From the NCBI RefSeq assembly GCF_041146395.1, contig NC_090996.1, forward strand, positions 30,714,738-30,778,737: DNA of 64,000 nucleotides. The letters run 5' to 3'. This document shows, one piece after another, positions 22,252-31,990 of the stretch. Made by a program: the position numbers and the translations under genes. Positions within the stretch are counted from its first letter, which is position 1. The number at the start of each line of letters is the position of its first letter. A model generated the notes under the pieces. That model was not told the origin of the DNA, did no database searches, and saw only the letters and a list, made by a program, of their open reading frames with translations. Source of the stretch: Eulemur rufifrons. Its lineage: Eukaryota; Chordata; Mammalia; Primates; Lemuridae.

Positions 22252-22458
22252 CAGTGGTTCTCAACTCTGGCTACATGGGGATGTCTTAAATATATATATT
22301 TACAACATATATATTTATATATATTTTATACATATATCAATGACTGAGCTCTACCTAGAGCAAATAAATCAGAATCTCTTAGGGAAGAACAGGCCTAGGC
22401 ATGGATTTGTTTCGAAGCTCTGGGTGAGTCTACCGTGCAGACAGGGTTGAAATCGCAG
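22252..22458 (+). mobile_element. MER5-type hAT-Charlie element with internal AT expansion
   Basis: Starts 'cagtggttctcaactctggc'. The interior 'aaataaatcagaatctctta' and 'acaggcctaggcatggattt' matches MER5A. An AT dinucleotide-rich tract at 22288-22338 has grown inside it. The right end is worn. Confidence 0.8.
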
Positions 22459-22459
22459 C

Positions 22460-22580
22460 CTTAGGTAAATCACTCCACTCATTGAGCATCAGCTTCCACA
22501 GCTTGAAACGAATGCGGGAGACACCATCCTTCACAACACTGATTGTATGAGGCAACTGAGAGGATGAATAGGAAAAGCAC
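22460..22580 (+). repeat. MIR fragment
   Basis: 'ttaggtaaatcactccactc' followed by 'attgagcatcagcttccaca' and a degraded tail is MIR core wording. A second MIR starts at 22590. Confidence 0.6.
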
Positions 22581-22589
22581 CTCATGAGT

Positions 22590-22805
22590 TCTAAGATTGC
22601 GTACACTGGAGTTCACACTGTCTTGGTTGGAATCCTGGCTCCAAATCTTGGTGTGACCGGGCACAAATCATGAATCTCTCTGGGCTCACGTATTCCCATA
22701 AATGGGGACATGAAACTACTTTCACAGGTGTTTGGGTGGAATAAATGAGAAAATCCACAAGAGCATTTGATGTGATGGCTAGCATGTGGACCTCATCATT
22801 ATTGC
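22590..22805 (+). repeat. MIR SINE
   Basis: 'cttggttggaatcctggctc', 'tgtgaccgggcacaaatcat', 'cataaatggggacatgaaac' and 'ggaataaatgagaaaatcca' follow the MIR order. Confidence 0.8.
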
Positions 22806-23034
22806 AACTACAAACTATGCAACCAATATACTGTCTTACTGACAGGGGTCTTTCAAGTTGTAAATAATCTGATTATTTCACTCACACCTGGCTGTTAATA
22901 CCTGATAAAGCTGATCGGACAAACTCCACCCTTGGAGGGCCGGAGTAATGAGAGAAGCCACTTTCTGGGCTGAGACCCGCAGGGGTGGCCCTAAGTCTCC
23001 AGCCTGGCCACTTGTGTTTTGCCCTGATGAAAGG

Positions 23035-23058
23035 TTTTTTTTTTTTTTTTTTTTTTTT
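23035..23058. repeat. Poly-T run (24 bases)
   Basis: An uninterrupted T tract in a region otherwise read as LTR-like. No retrocopy is attached on either side that I can recognise. Confidence 0.9.
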
Positions 23059-23099
23059 AAAGGAACATCAAGAGGCATTCTCATTTGTTTCACCCTCCC

Positions 23100-23620
23100 C
23101 TTGTCATCCCTGGGGTCTCAGCTAAAATTTCCTGGGGAAGAACAGGGGAACAGCTACCAGATCAGAGCTGGCAGCCTATGGTCAAAAGACAAAATCAGAA
23201 CAAATCCAGTTATAGATCTAACTGGCTTTTATTGATGCGTCATGAATTGGGCAGCCTCTGTTCTACAAAACAGAATGAGAACTCCCACTGGGCCATAGCA
23301 GAACAGTGGATTTTGTTAAGGTGGGAACAAAAAACTCAGAACAATAGAAAAAAAAAAAAGCCCTGATTGGTTAATGTCAGGTTCCTTTTTTGGTAAGGTT
23401 TAAAGGAGAGGGACCTTTCTTATTACTTGGACTCGGGTAGACTGGAATCTCCTATTCTCACAGGAAAACTGGTCTGTTTTGGGATCTGTCTCCTTTCTCA
23501 AAAGTTTCAGTTTGATGATGCTGCATTTAGCATGAGCGACTCTACTTTGGTTTGGTCTGTTGGGGCTGAGTGCAAGAGCTCAGTCCAAAATAATGGCTTC
23601 CCATAAATTTTGTTTAGCAC
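23100..23620 (-). repeat. ERV1-class LTR, minus strand
   Basis: Reversed, the order is a 5' section 'ggactgagctcttgcactca' then 'gccccaacagaccaaacc', a CCAAT motif ('aaccaatcagggc' near 23360-23380) and a polyadenylation signal AATAAAAGCCAGTTAG near 23219-23234. The wording resembles primate MER-type ERV1 LTRs. The right-hand limit on minus (about 23100) is approximate. Confidence 0.55.
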
Positions 23621-23669
23621 TATGTCATTGCAATATAAAATGGTAGAGATTGAGCGAGAGATGCTCTTA

Positions 23670-23845
23670 TTTATTGTATTTTATGTTATTTTTCGAAGCG
23701 AGGTCTCTCTCTGTCGCCAAGGCTGGGTCCTATGCCATCTTGCCATCCTAACTCACTGCAGCCCTGAACTCTTGGGCTTAAGCCATCCTCCCACCTCAGC
23801 CTTCCAAATAGCTGGAACTACAGGCACGCGCCACCACGCCCAGCC
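23670..23845 (-). mobile_element. Alu monomer (FRAM/FLAM-like)
   Basis: Reversed: 'ggctgggcgtggtggcgcgt', 'ccagctatttggaaggctga', 'gcagtgagttaggatggcaa', ending in an A-rich tail. Only one 7SL arm is present. The flanks gatgctctta (about 23660-23669) and gatgcacttta after 23848 look like an imperfect target duplication. An old free monomer, older than the dimer at 39414. Confidence 0.85.
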
Positions 23846-24040
23846 AAGATGCACTTTAGATGGGGCAATCTGGAAAGGTGATTCTGAGGAGATGACACTG
23901 AAGTAGAGGAGTAAATGAAATTCAGGAGCAAGTAGATGCCCCGAGAAAGGGAATTCCAGGGAGAGGGGTCTGCATAGGAAATCATCTGAAGCCAGGCTCC
24001 AGAATAGGAATGATCAGGCAACTATGAAATGATCCTCACT
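23846..24040 (-). repeat. L2 LINE fragment
   Basis: 'ggaaaggtgattctgaggag' then 'atgacactgaagtagaggag' and 'aagggaattccagggagagg' is reversed L2 ORF2 wording. The Alu monomer next to it may have landed at its edge. Confidence 0.6.
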
Positions 24041-24464
24041 AAATAGCAATGGGGTTTGATGAAAATAGGTTTAATGGCCACAGAGAAAGACCAGGCTCTT
24101 TCTCTCTTCATAATGCCACCATTTTCTGAAATTCAGCCTTACAGTTGGGGCCGGGAGCGAATGTGTCTCAAAGGGGATTCTTTGATCATCAAAGCAAGTG
24201 GTTGCAACACTCACCCCAGGAATTGGAGGTGAGAGACAGCCAGCCCCCAGGTTCTAGCTCTCATCTCCCCAAACCCTTGGCCTCATCCCATCTGAAGATC
24301 ACTCACTGGCGGACGCTCTTACCACGAACCACAGACAATGGCAGCTGCCAAAGCTTCCGGCTTCTCTGAAGTATTGTCCAAAGCCCACGCTCCCCCAGGA
24401 CCACAAATCTCCTTCTGGGAGAAATGATCTTGAACTGCTTTTATGACAAGCTCACTTGCTCCTG
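24041..24464. other. Unique stretch
   Basis: No gene or repeat identified. A 74-codon frame at 24145-24369 has no domain. Confidence 0.4.
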
Positions 24465-24700
24465 AATTCCTTTCTTTTCCTACCGCTTTACACATACTTT
24501 GTAAACTCCTACCTGATCAACTCAAATGTCGCTTTCGTGGGGGATTCTGCCATGATCAAATAAACAGTATCACATCCTCCTGTTATAGATGCTCGAGCTC
24601 CCACCAATGGACAGTGGTATGAGATAATGTGCTTAATGTGTCTATTCAGGGCTGTAACCTCCTTGAAGCCCATGCTGTGTTGCTGGAGGGCAAATGTTTA
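24465..24700 (+). repeat. L2 LINE fragment
   Basis: 'actcctacctgatcaactca' followed by 'aatgtcgctttcgtgg' and 'ttcagggctgtaacctcctt' parallels L2 ('...catccttcaggtctcagctcaaatgtcac...'). Confidence 0.6.
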
Positions 24701-24734
24701 AAAACAGCAAAATCATGATTCTCTTACAAATATG

Positions 24735-25015
24735 ACATGAACACATGTCAAAAATATTATTTAACACTTTAATTAATGCAAGGCCCCATAAGATGATACA
24801 GATGGTTCAAAGAAGAATCCAAAGGGCAGGTGACTATATAGGCATCAGGGATGTTGAAAATAATTTACAAATAGAGGCAAAACTGGCAAAATTGCCACCA
24901 GGCAAGAATCAGTTGCATTCCAGGAGACATAATTTGCATTTCTATGAACAAGAACCCATTTGCATTGCTATCTGTTTTCTACAATTCAGAGCTGAGAAAT
25001 AGCCCAGAGACAAGG
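24735..25015. promoter_or_regulatory. Unique block with paired octamer motifs
   Basis: Repeat-free. Two perfect ATTTGCAT octamers (POU-factor type, complement of ATGCAAAT) lie at 24932-24939 and 24958-24965, 26 bases apart. 'aacactttaattaatgcaag' lies at about 24763. The texture suggests an enhancer; inferred only. Confidence 0.4.
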
Positions 25016-26600
25016 AGAGGCTGGGATGACAAGGAAGAGACTGCTAGACCAGAACACCCACTAATCTGTTTGGTTCTTGTCAAAGTGTCTCCCAGTTTTC
25101 CTTGTTGTTGTCTTCCAACTGCTTTGTGGGATACTCACAGCATAGTAGATATTTAGTGGATATTTATTAAATGAAAGGCAGTTGTGTGGATGTATTTATT
25201 AACTGAAGATATATTTAGTATCTAGTGGGGGTGGTTCTCAATTTTAACCTGTGTATGTTTCCTTAGGGTTTGTATCAGCTCATGTCTAATGAACAGATAG
25301 AGAAGTTCCACCAGGATCTTTGGAGAAAACTCATCCTAAAAGACACATTAGGTTCAGTAATAAATTCTCATTGGTTAGAAGAGGGCACACAACGTGTGCA
25401 CATACACAAAAACACGCCACTTCCATTATATGAGCACCTTAAAATAGGCTAGATGGGATGGGGGAAAGCTTAAGAAAACGGCATGCTAATGAGCTCATGA
25501 ATGTGGAAAGGTTTTGGAAACAATAAAATGCCAAGTGGCTGGGAGGACTAGAAAATAAAACATCCATTCCAACTCCGTGTTACTTGGATTTAGGGGCTGG
25601 AACACTTTGACTCAGTCAATAAAATAAATAGCAGCCTCCAAAACTTTCAGTTTATTGCATACTTTATATAATTAAAAACCTCACTCACTCTCCTCTTTTT
25701 TATTATGTCTATGAACATTCTATAATTTGTGAACCTCATCTCATGTTTCAAGACTACTCACTCACACTGGTTTTCTCCAAGACCCCAGAAGGAAGCCTAG
25801 CGTATAATAGGGTCATGCATTTTCTACAAATGTTGAAGGCAAAATATTTTACTTGCTATCAGTTAAGACAATCTATTATGCTCCATCAACCCCTGCATCA
25901 CAATTTCCCTTGTATTAGGTGGTATCTAATAGACACAGGCATTTTGGGGCTCCATTAGAGAAATATGAGTTGGAGATACCTTTAGTTTAGATTGAGTGTG
26001 ATGTATTAATGCAGTTTTCAGTCACTTGCATGGAAAAGTAAATTATTGCTAATAATAATTATTAAATTATTATTTCAGTATAGGAATACCTTCAAGGAAT
26101 GAAATATGTGTTCCAACCACTGTATATGCTCACTGGGAGCGAGTATATGAAAATGCAGCACAGAGTTCTATTGTGGTATACTCATGTCCTCATTTTTACT
26201 TGTACTTTTGTATTCTTTTCCTTGCAGAGGGCCTTGAAAATTCTATAACCATGAGACCCCATTGAGTCTGGCCCTGGCCTTACTCATGGGAGGATCACTC
26301 CATTGCCCACCTCATTTCTCATCCTCATCCTATTACCAGTTCCTTATCTTCTCCCCGTCCCTTACCCCCAAAGTCAGGGATGAGGTAGAGGTCAGGGATA
26401 TCGTATTATATAATGTTTGATAATTTTTAAAACTTATTTTTTTTACAATATTTACATAGGTACTGCAGTGTAGATATGTAAAAATGGCAATATCAGATTA
26501 AGACTTCCTAAGTAACAGATCTAACGTCAACTCCAAATCTCCACTACTAAACTGTAGTTTTAGTCCATGTGGAAAAGTGTAGTGGGAGAAATTCCCAAAT
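25016..26600. other. Mostly unique AT-rich stretch
   Basis: No gene seen. 25085-25180 has a tail-like 'agcatagtagatatttagtg' followed by 'gatatttattaaatgaaag', which may be an L2/MIR end. The rest, including an AATAAT-rich patch at 26045-26075, shows nothing I can name. Confidence 0.4.
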
Positions 26601-26604
26601 AACT

Positions 26605-27015
26605 TAAATGCGGGTAGCCAGAATGGCCTCCCAAATATATCCACGTCCTAATCCTTGGAACCTGTGGCTATGTTGGCAAAGGGGAATTAAGGTTGTGGAT
26701 GGAATTAAGGTTGTGGATGGAATTAAGGCTGCTCATCGGCTGGCCCTGAGATGGGGAGATTATTCTGGATTATCTAGTTGGCCCCAATGTAATTACAAGG
26801 TTCTTAGCAATGGGAGAAGGGGGCAGAAGTAGTGAGTCAAAGAAAGAGATGTAACAAGCAAAGCAGGGTGGGAGAGCTGCTGTGTTGCTGACTCTACCCG
26901 CATATATGGGCAACCTCCAGACAAGAGAATTTAAGGAGAAGGATTCTAATCTAGAGCCTTCAGAAAGGAATGCAGCCCTGCCAAGACCATGGTTTTTTAG
27001 CCCAGTGAGACCTGT
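26605..27015 (+). repeat. MLT1 LTR, left part (interrupted)
   Basis: 'ggtagccagaatggcctccc', 'tgagatggggagattattct', 'ggattatctagttggcccca' and 'agaaaggaatgcagccctgc' then 'cccagtgagacctgtgtcc' is MLT1 in forward orientation. It resumes at 27695-27790. The gap is filled by a younger LTR and a second inserted segment. An 18-base unit (ggaattaaggttgtggat) is duplicated at 26683-26700 and 26701-26718 with a third partial copy. Confidence 0.9.
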
Positions 27016-27019
27016 GTCC
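27016..27019. repeat. 4-bp target-site duplication, left copy (GTCC)
   Basis: GTCC at 27016-27019 and again at 27464-27467 immediately flanks the LTR. A 4-bp duplication is the rule for gammaretrovirus-like (ERV1) integrations. Confidence 0.7.
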
Positions 27020-27463
27020 TGTTAGAACCGGTTTCCCTCAGCCCCAGGAACAGATAGGCAGAGTCACCAAGGCTGCAACAGGCAAAGGAGTTTATTGTCT
27101 AGCTCGAGCTAGGGTCCAAGTCCCAGAGTGCCAACGCAGTGGCCTCTCCACGAACCAGGACCCCGCCCTAGGGTGGGAACTAAGCTTTTATACTCATCAG
27201 TAGGTTACATGTACCCACCATCCCCCCCCACTTAGTTCATTTGCTCCTTCAAAAGTGGCTGATAGTGTTGGCTCCTGATTGGCCGGTTTCCAAGCTGGGG
27301 GCTTGGCTCCTGATTGGCCGGTTTCCAAGCCGCGGGATTTTCAGTTTTTACCAGTGGCATTCCAGGGAGGGGGAGGGCCTACGTTGGGGAAACGGAAACT
27401 TAGGCCTATCCTAGGAGGTCCAGTCTGTCATGGAGTCACTCCTGTTTTCCTTCCTGCTCTACA
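27020..27463 (-). mobile_element. Solo ERV LTR inserted into MLT1
   Basis: A 444-base element that begins TGT and ends ACA, so it reads TG...CA on either strand. On the minus strand, LTR landmarks fall in the right order: a 28-base unit repeated at 27303-27330 and 27268-27295, each with a CCAAT motif; a TATA box TATAAAA at 27192-27186; and AATAAA at 27096-27091 about 70 bases before the 3' end. It is flanked by GTCC duplications. I recognise the architecture as an ERV1-type LTR but not the family; it is younger than the MLT1 it splits. Confidence 0.85.
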
Positions 27464-27482
27464 GTCCGACTTGCAATATTAC

Positions 27483-27510
27483 TTGACTTACAAAAAGAGT
27501 TGTAAGTCAA
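27483..27510. repeat. 11-bp perfect inverted repeat
   Basis: ttgacttacaa (27483-27493) pairs with ttgtaagtcaa (27500-27510) around a 6-base loop, just right of the solo LTR. It sits at the left edge of the duplicated segment. Confidence 0.8.
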
Positions 27511-27693
27511 AGCAAATTTTGAGAAGGCTACCACAGCCCTTTTTTTTTTGTTTGTTTCATTTTTCTTTAACTAGCCTTGAAAGACAGACCCTGAATCTGA
27601 CCAGTGCAGAGACATGAAAACAAGGCAGAAAAAAACGTTTAATTGTTTATGTTGGAACACTCATCTTTTAGATGATTGATTAACTATTTTTGT
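27508..27693. repeat. Local duplication, copy A
   Basis: Starts caaagcaaattttgagaagg, shared with 28095, and continues with a T-run, 'cagtgc...gaca' wording, an A-rich patch and 'gttggaacac' (27651-27660, matching 28271-28280) before 'caactatttt'-like sequence. It is inserted inside the MLT1, which resumes at about 27695. Confidence 0.75.
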
Positions 27694-27694
27694 A

Positions 27695-27790
27695 AGTCTG
27701 ACCTACAGATGATAAGATAATAAATTTGTGCTGTTTTAAGCCACTAAGTTGGTGGCAATTTGTTGTAGCAGCAGTAGGAAACTAACACAT
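27695..27790 (+). repeat. MLT1 LTR, right end
   Basis: 'gataagataataaatttgtg' followed by 'ctgttttaagccactaagtt' and 'aggaaactaacaca' is the MLT1 3' end that continues 26605-27015 after removal of the two inserts. Confidence 0.92.
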
Positions 27791-27827
27791 TAAATATCAA
27801 CTCAGACATTGAGATATGGGACCACTA

Positions 27828-28138
27828 CATTAGTCAAGATTCTTTGGGCTATAAATAATAGAAAGCCCATTAGAGCTGACTTAATAATGAGGGAATATAT
27901 TGGCTGGCATGACAAAACAGACCAGATTAGATCTCATGCCACGAATGAACCAATCACTGTGCTAGAGGGAACGTGACAGCCTAATTGTTTTGGCCTAAGT
28001 CATAGGCTTCAACTCACATCCTTCCAACAAAGGGGTAAGTCAGAATCACGTGGGTTCTCACGTGGAAATTAGCTATTTGGGGGCAAAAAGAAGGCAAAGC
28101 AAATTTTGAGAAGGCTGCCACAAATATCCATGACATAC
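27828..28138 (-). repeat. ERV LTR fragment, recurrent local family
   Basis: 'aataatagaaagcccattag', 'gagggaatatattggctggc', 'gaaccaatcactgtgctaga' and 'gcagaagg'-type wording align with the family at 15390-15930 in order. The right end ('ggctgccacaaatatccatg') belongs to the segment shared with copy A. Confidence 0.6.
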
Positions 28139-28316
28139 AGCCCCCTTTTTTTTTTTTTCATTTCCTTTTAAGTAGTCTGTGCAACACAGAGCCAGAATGT
28201 GGCCAGTGCCAAGTGCCAAGACACAAAAACAAGGCCAAAAAAAAAAAAAAAAAAAAGTTTAGTCGCTGATGTTGGAACACATACCTCCTGGACGTTTTGA
28301 TCAACTATTTTTTATT
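28095..28316. repeat. Local duplication, copy B
   Basis: Counterpart of 27508-27693, offset 587 bases at its left edge and 620 at the gttggaacac anchor. The difference is due to a longer T-run (28147-28159) and a longer A-run (28237-28257), and to an extra 'aatatccatgacatac'. Copy B begins inside the LTR-like element, so B is the likelier source. Confidence 0.75.
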
Positions 28317-28740
28317 GTTTGCTTTTACCTTCACTCTGGTTAAAACAAGCTGGCATTCTGGCCAGGAGGTTGATGAATAATAAGCCTTCAGAAGCTGGTA
28401 GTCTTTAAAGGATTCGTCTGAGTCCATTTCAATGCTGTTTTGTTTGTTTTGTAGCTTAAAGGCCACCAAGTCAGAGTTCCTCTTGGTTAATTCTCTCTCC
28501 TACCAAATGTTCAGTCACTATTGTTTTATTGCAATCTATTTACAAGAAATGGGTAATTTTTTTTCCATGATGCCAGGAGCCCTGAGCTATGTTTGTTTAT
28601 TGCTCCTCTGTGCACCAGAACACATCCTTGGGATTCAGCTGCCAATGTAAGGGATTAAGGGGCTAAGTGAGTCTGACTAGAGTAGGAATCTTTCAAATGT
28701 GTGCGTCTCCCCAACTCTTTTGCAGGCAATTTGTATTTAA
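28317..28740. other. Unique stretch
   Basis: No gene or repeat identified. Confidence 0.4.
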
Positions 28741-28741
28741 C

Positions 28742-28743
<2 letters not shown>

Positions 28744-28774
<31 letters not shown>
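28744..28774. repeat. (CA)n microsatellite
   Basis: An uninterrupted AC repeat of about 15 units. Confidence 0.95.
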
Positions 28775-28776
<2 letters not shown>

Positions 28777-29345
28777 GCCTTTGCTACCCCGCCTGGTAAC
28801 AAAATTGTATTTCCCTAAATCTATTCAATCTCTTTTTATGCCCTCTTGGAAAATAGAAAAACATACAGGTATAACATATGCAACTATTCAAATATATACA
28901 TTTCCATTATTAATCTGCTTTTGTTCTTTGGTTGGAAGTACCCCAAAGGAATATCTCTCTATACATTCGTCCTGCCACAAAACAGTCCACTCTCAACAAC
29001 AATGGGAATAGAGTCAGCTCAATTGCCTAGAAACCGTTCCTGTCACAAGTGTTTTAGTTCTAACTTAGGTAATGGTTAGCAGCATTTTTCCTTACTTGGC
29101 AAGACCCTCCTGCAGGGAGCATATCTGTATCTGAAAGCAGGACATCCAAGGGATTCCTAGAGTTGAAGAAAAAATTGAAACTATCTCTAAAGACAGCCTC
29201 CTCTCTCCCTCCAGCCCTGACTGCACACACAAAGGAGGACTAGGCAATCAAAGGCCCTGACACATAACCACGAAAGCCATCTTTCTGATTAGCATCAAGC
29301 CCTGCCCTTATATCTCTTCTCAGCCAATGTCTTGGTCCATCACAC
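28775..29345. other. Unique stretch
   Basis: No gene or repeat that I can name. Short frames at 28775-29011 and 28846-29079 overlap in different registers and are taken as chance. Confidence 0.4.
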
Positions 29346-29349
29346 ACAC

Positions 29350-29514
29350 TGGTAAAAACAACAACGATGATGGTGCTTCTGAGGCTTTACTAGCGCTATG
29401 CACTTTGCACATACTAGCTCATTAAATCCCCAAATGCCTAAGAAGCAGGTATTTTTTTTTACTTTACAGTTGAGGGAACCTAGTTCTAAAGAGCTTAAGA
29501 AATGTTCTTGTTGA
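29350..29514 (-). repeat. MIR, left part (split by MER20)
   Basis: 'tagcgctatgcactttgcac' followed by 'atactagctcattaaatccc' and 'ttgagggaacctagttctaa' is a reversed MIR. It breaks at the MER20 and continues at 29701. Confidence 0.75.
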
Positions 29515-29700
29515 CTGGGTTTCTTCATCTCGGCACTATTCACATTTGGGGACTGGATCATTGCATTGTTGGATGTTCAGCATCCTTCCAGTCATCTCCC
29601 AACTAGATTGCAGTAGCATCCCCCTCTGTCGGTGGTGATAATCAAAAATACCTCCAGACATTGCCTTAGAGGACACAGTCTCCCCAGCTGAGATCCTCTG
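29515..29700 (-). mobile_element. MER20 (hAT-Charlie) inside a MIR
   Basis: 'cttcatctcggcactattca' then 'cctccagacattgccttaga' and the end 'agctgagatcctctg' are MER20 landmarks in reverse. Flanking 8-mers cttgttga and ctttgtgg look like a worn target duplication. Confidence 0.85.
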
Positions 29701-29785
29701 CTTTGTGGCATGAATAAAGCGTGGAGTCCAGATTTGAGCTCATGTATTGAACTCTAGACCCCACGTTCTACATCACCATGGAATT
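29701..29785 (-). repeat. MIR, right part
   Basis: 'cgtggagtccagatttgagc', 'tgaactctagaccccacgtt' and 'ctacatcaccatgg' complete the reversed MIR 5' half interrupted by the MER20. Confidence 0.75.
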
Positions 29786-30860
29786 GATTATTAATTAATT
29801 CAGGATCTTCATATACCCAAAACACCTCTCCAACTTACGGTCCAGAGAAAGTACTGTCTTTTCTATTTCCAGAGAGCCATGTTCAAAAGCATCTTTTCTA
29901 CTCCTCTGCTGTTATTTTTAATCCTTTATGATCTGACTTCTCTGGTTAAATGCCATCGCTCATCTCCATCACACAACTTAGTATTTCTCTCCTCTTCTTT
30001 CTCTTCCCCACCTTCTCTCTGTCCAGCCATGCCCTTTCCATAGCTCTGATGGTAACAGTGCACCCAACTGCTCAGACTCAATCGTCATCCTCGAGTACCC
30101 CATGTTTTTAATGGTTTCAGTCACATGTTCTGTGGCTCTGTCCTCCCTTCCTCATCATGCAAATGCACTCCCATCATACCAATGCCGTGAGTTTTTCAAT
30201 AGTGTATTTGAATAGGCAATTACCCTGATCTATAGATGAAGTTTATTTATTTTGACGAAGTTAATATTCACTTGGGGTTGTTTGTGGACTTTTAGGACCT
30301 CAGGGCATATTTGACAATCCAAAGACCAGGTTTGGAGATCTCCAATCTAAGGTGTGTGTTGTGTCTATTCTCAGAATAAATGCTAATCAGCTGGAACCAC
30401 CTGTTTTAGAGTTTGAGTACTCCTCAACTTCTCAACGTGGGTAGATGAGAGAAGGGAGAAGACGCTGACAAAACAGTTTCTTGGCAAAGTCTGACCACAA
30501 CTCCTATTTCAAAATTCAGTTCTTCCATATGTTGGTAGGGAAAGGATGATGATATCAGTGTGGTTATAATTACTGGGGGCTCTGTGTTTGAACTTTAGGA
30601 GTTTTAAAGTAGATGGTATATTCCTGGACTGCTTTATTTCAAGATCATGTATATGTCCAAATTCTCTTCCATTTTTTACTTTTACTCTCTAACTGCTAAA
30701 ATAATAATAAGGAAAAAATTACTTAGCTTCAAAATCCTCCATCACTAACTAAAAACCATAATTTTACTGTCTGTCAGAGGCAAATATTGAGATTTAATTA
30801 ATGGAAAAACATCTATCAAATTTTGAGATCTGTACTTCCGGGGGCCAATGTATTCATAAA
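29786..30860. other. Mostly unique stretch
   Basis: 29880-30190 is pyrimidine-rich and may be an L2 relic, not certain. The rest shows no gene or repeat. 30240-30850 is AT-rich. Confidence 0.35.
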
Positions 30861-30864
30861 GGTG

Positions 30865-31400
30865 TTCAGTTGCAAATGGCAGAAACCCAACTCAACCCGG
30901 GTTCTGTAAAAAGAAAAAAGTGATTAGCCCACATATTAGGAATTTTCAGTGGGTGTATCAGGAGATTCAGTGCACTTGGACAAGGATTTGAACTACACTT
31001 TCAGGACTTTCTGTGTCCTGCTGCTGCTTCTTAGCTTGTTGCTTAGACAAACTGCAAGATTATCACTGGAAAATTCCAAATGTACGGTATTTTTAGCTTT
31101 TTGTTTCAGAGAAAAACCTCTAACATCTAGAAAGGGTCTCAGGGAAGTTTCTAATTGGCTCATTTGGTTCATATCTGAATCAATCATTAAATTCAGGTAT
31201 GGTAAAGTATTTCTGTTGGCCAGTCTTGGCCCATCAAGCACAAGGCTTGAGAGCTAAAGCCCTATTAGGACCACACAGAATGCAGAAATGGCAGGTCCCC
31301 AATGAAAAAGCCTGGTGCTGCTATCAGAAAAGTGGGAAAGGGATTCCAGTCATCAAAAGGAAGATACATTCATCTCAGGCACAAGATTTTATTCCTTAGA
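30865..31400 (-). repeat. ERV LTR, recurrent local family
   Basis: 'caaatggcagaaacccaact' at the left end matches 15397 onward. Later, 'tctaattggctcatttggtt' and 'gcccatcaagcacaaggctt' follow the same order as that copy. The 102-codon frame at 30949-31257 is embedded in it and is not a gene. Confidence 0.55.
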
Positions 31401-31768
31401 TACCCTTAACTATGTAATCCTTCCATAAGATCATTCTATTAAAGGTCAATGTATTTGCATTAAGGCTGAAGTTTAAGCTTTGTCTTTAAAAAAATTGCTG
31501 TTTCATTTCTACTACTTTCAAAATCCTTCTCTGTTCAACTTGGCTGTTTCAACAATTTTAACTAGAAGGTAATTTTAGGAAGAGAGAGAATTCCAGGCTC
31601 TCTTTCTCTCCCCATCTACCTGTTTCCAGAACTTCCACAATTAATGGCATTCCTACTTGACACTGTCCTTCCAATAATGTGTCTCATTTGTTTATTCTTG
31701 CAGTGGTGCTCTTAAATTATATATTTCTATCAAATTTCCTATCTCCAATTTTCATATACTTGCTAGAC
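31401..31768. other. Unique AT-rich stretch
   Basis: No gene or repeat that I can name. Confidence 0.4.
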
Positions 31769-31769
31769 C

Positions 31770-31990
31770 TGTGCTATATCCAACATGGTAGACACTAGCC
31801 GGATGTAGCTGTTTAAGTTTAAATTTAAATTATGTAACATTAAGTACAATAAAACATTCAGTTCCTCAGTTGTACCAGCCACATTTCAAGTACTCATTAA
31901 CCATATGTGCCAAGTTGATGCCATATTAGATAGTGCAGCATAGAACATTTACACATCAAAGTAGGTTCTATTGGGCAGTACTGGTCTAGA
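31770..31990 (-). mobile_element. Non-autonomous hAT-type DNA transposon
   Basis: 'tgtgctatatccaacatggt' at one end and 'ggttctattgggcagtactg' at the other, with the interior 'cagttcctcagttgtaccag', is the same family as 17905-18125 in reverse. Confidence 0.65.

Noticed and set aside
23035..23058. Poly-T as the tail of a reversed processed pseudogene
   Set aside because: No coding-like sequence follows in the expected direction and the surrounding DNA reads as LTR.
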